From positions 1,590,001 through 1,654,000 of the forward strand of contig NC_052409.1 in assembly GCF_009389715.1 (NCBI RefSeq): 64,000 nt of DNA, written 5' to 3'. The notes beneath the pieces are model-generated. The model was given only the letters and a program-made list of their open reading frames with translations. It was not told the DNA's origin and did no database searches. Both the position numbers and the translations under genes were made by a program. This document shows positions 63,640 to 64,000 of the stretch, in pieces. Each line of letters opens with the position of its first letter. Position 1 is the stretch's first letter. The stretch comes from Phoenix dactylifera. Lineage: Eukaryota; Streptophyta; Magnoliopsida; Arecales; Arecaceae.

Positions 63640-64000
63640 TTTATTTTGTATCTTCCAAACATCATGGTAATTTTTCAGTTAAAAGATGTGTGCTATTTTA
63701 GTATATAGCACATTTCCATCAATATTTTTGCTTTCATAAAATGTTATCGTAGGCTAATAGTTTTCTGAAAAATCTAGCTAGTATAAAATGATTTTGTTAT
63801 ATCGTCATTCTGTCATTGTAGTTATTAGTAGCTGTTATAATAGCATATAATAACTTGCACAGCAATAGCATTGTCATCTAATAGTTAACCAAATTATAGA
63901 TGCATATATACTTGAACATTATTGAAAAAGGGAACCAACAATAAATTTTGATATTTTCTTGGTGTCAGATGGTGATCTGATGTTTGTAAAATAACAAGAT
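63640..64000. other. Terminal AT-rich spacer
   Basis: I see no gene or repeat boundary in the last 360 bases. Confidence 0.5.

Overview
This is a 64 kb piece of a plant nuclear genome. Spliced genes with long introns, 3' LINE tails, LTR elements and MITEs rule out a prokaryote or organelle. The proteins closely resemble angiosperm families. The low gene density, the long introns (a roughly 10 kb dolichol kinase gene) and the L1-type LINEs with an RNase H domain suggest a non-grass monocot, most likely a palm-type genome. That taxonomic call is inference; I could not run a search.

Layout from left to right. Positions 1-3.9 kb hold a small unidentified ORF, a 5'-truncated LINE with a clean target-site duplication (TSD) and a probable solo LTR. 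ABCF1/GCN20-type ABC protein lies at 4113-8791 (+, 5 exons, 598 aa). A U-box/ARM E3 ubiquitin ligase of the PUB13/PUB14/SPL11 type lies at 10337-15242 (-, 4 exons, 634 aa). A SAUR auxin-response gene lies at 17217-17585 (-, single exon), with a TATA box and a TGTCTC element just upstream. Positions 19.9-21.8 kb hold a broken Copia element with both LTRs. Positions 22-27 kb are gene-poor, with a (TA)n tract and a LINE tail. Dolichol kinase (EVAN/DOK1 type) lies at 27067-37331 (-, 14 exons, 568 aa) and contains one GC-AG intron. Positions 38-41.7 kb are a graveyard of LINE pieces ending in a complete hAT-type MITE just upstream of the next gene. CDC48/p97 AAA-ATPase lies at 42061-48624 (+, 9 exons, 810 aa). 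A small DnaJ-type cysteine-rich zinc-finger protein lies at 50093-52432 (+, 4 exons, 149 aa). A young, non-coding Ty3/Gypsy-type element fills 54699-59061, with an AAAAA target duplication.

The least obvious gene is a MIR172 precursor on the minus strand at about 61753-61867. It is invisible to ORF calling. Its two arms form a miR172-5p/miR172 duplex with 2-nt 3' overhangs. A TATA box and CT-rich leader lie about 650 bp upstream on the same strand. A Mutator-type MITE with a perfect 9-bp target duplication lies about 200 bp further upstream of that TATA box.

The genes are not an operon-like set; they are independent housekeeping and regulatory genes. CDC48 and the U-box ligase both belong to the ubiquitin system, ABCF1 to translation control, DOLK to ER protein glycosylation, SAUR to auxin response and MIR172 to the AP2/phase-change pathway. 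I see no evidence for a wholly new system. The points most worth following are the MIR172 locus and its MITE, the hAT MITE in the CDC48 promoter, and the GC-AG intron of dolichol kinase.
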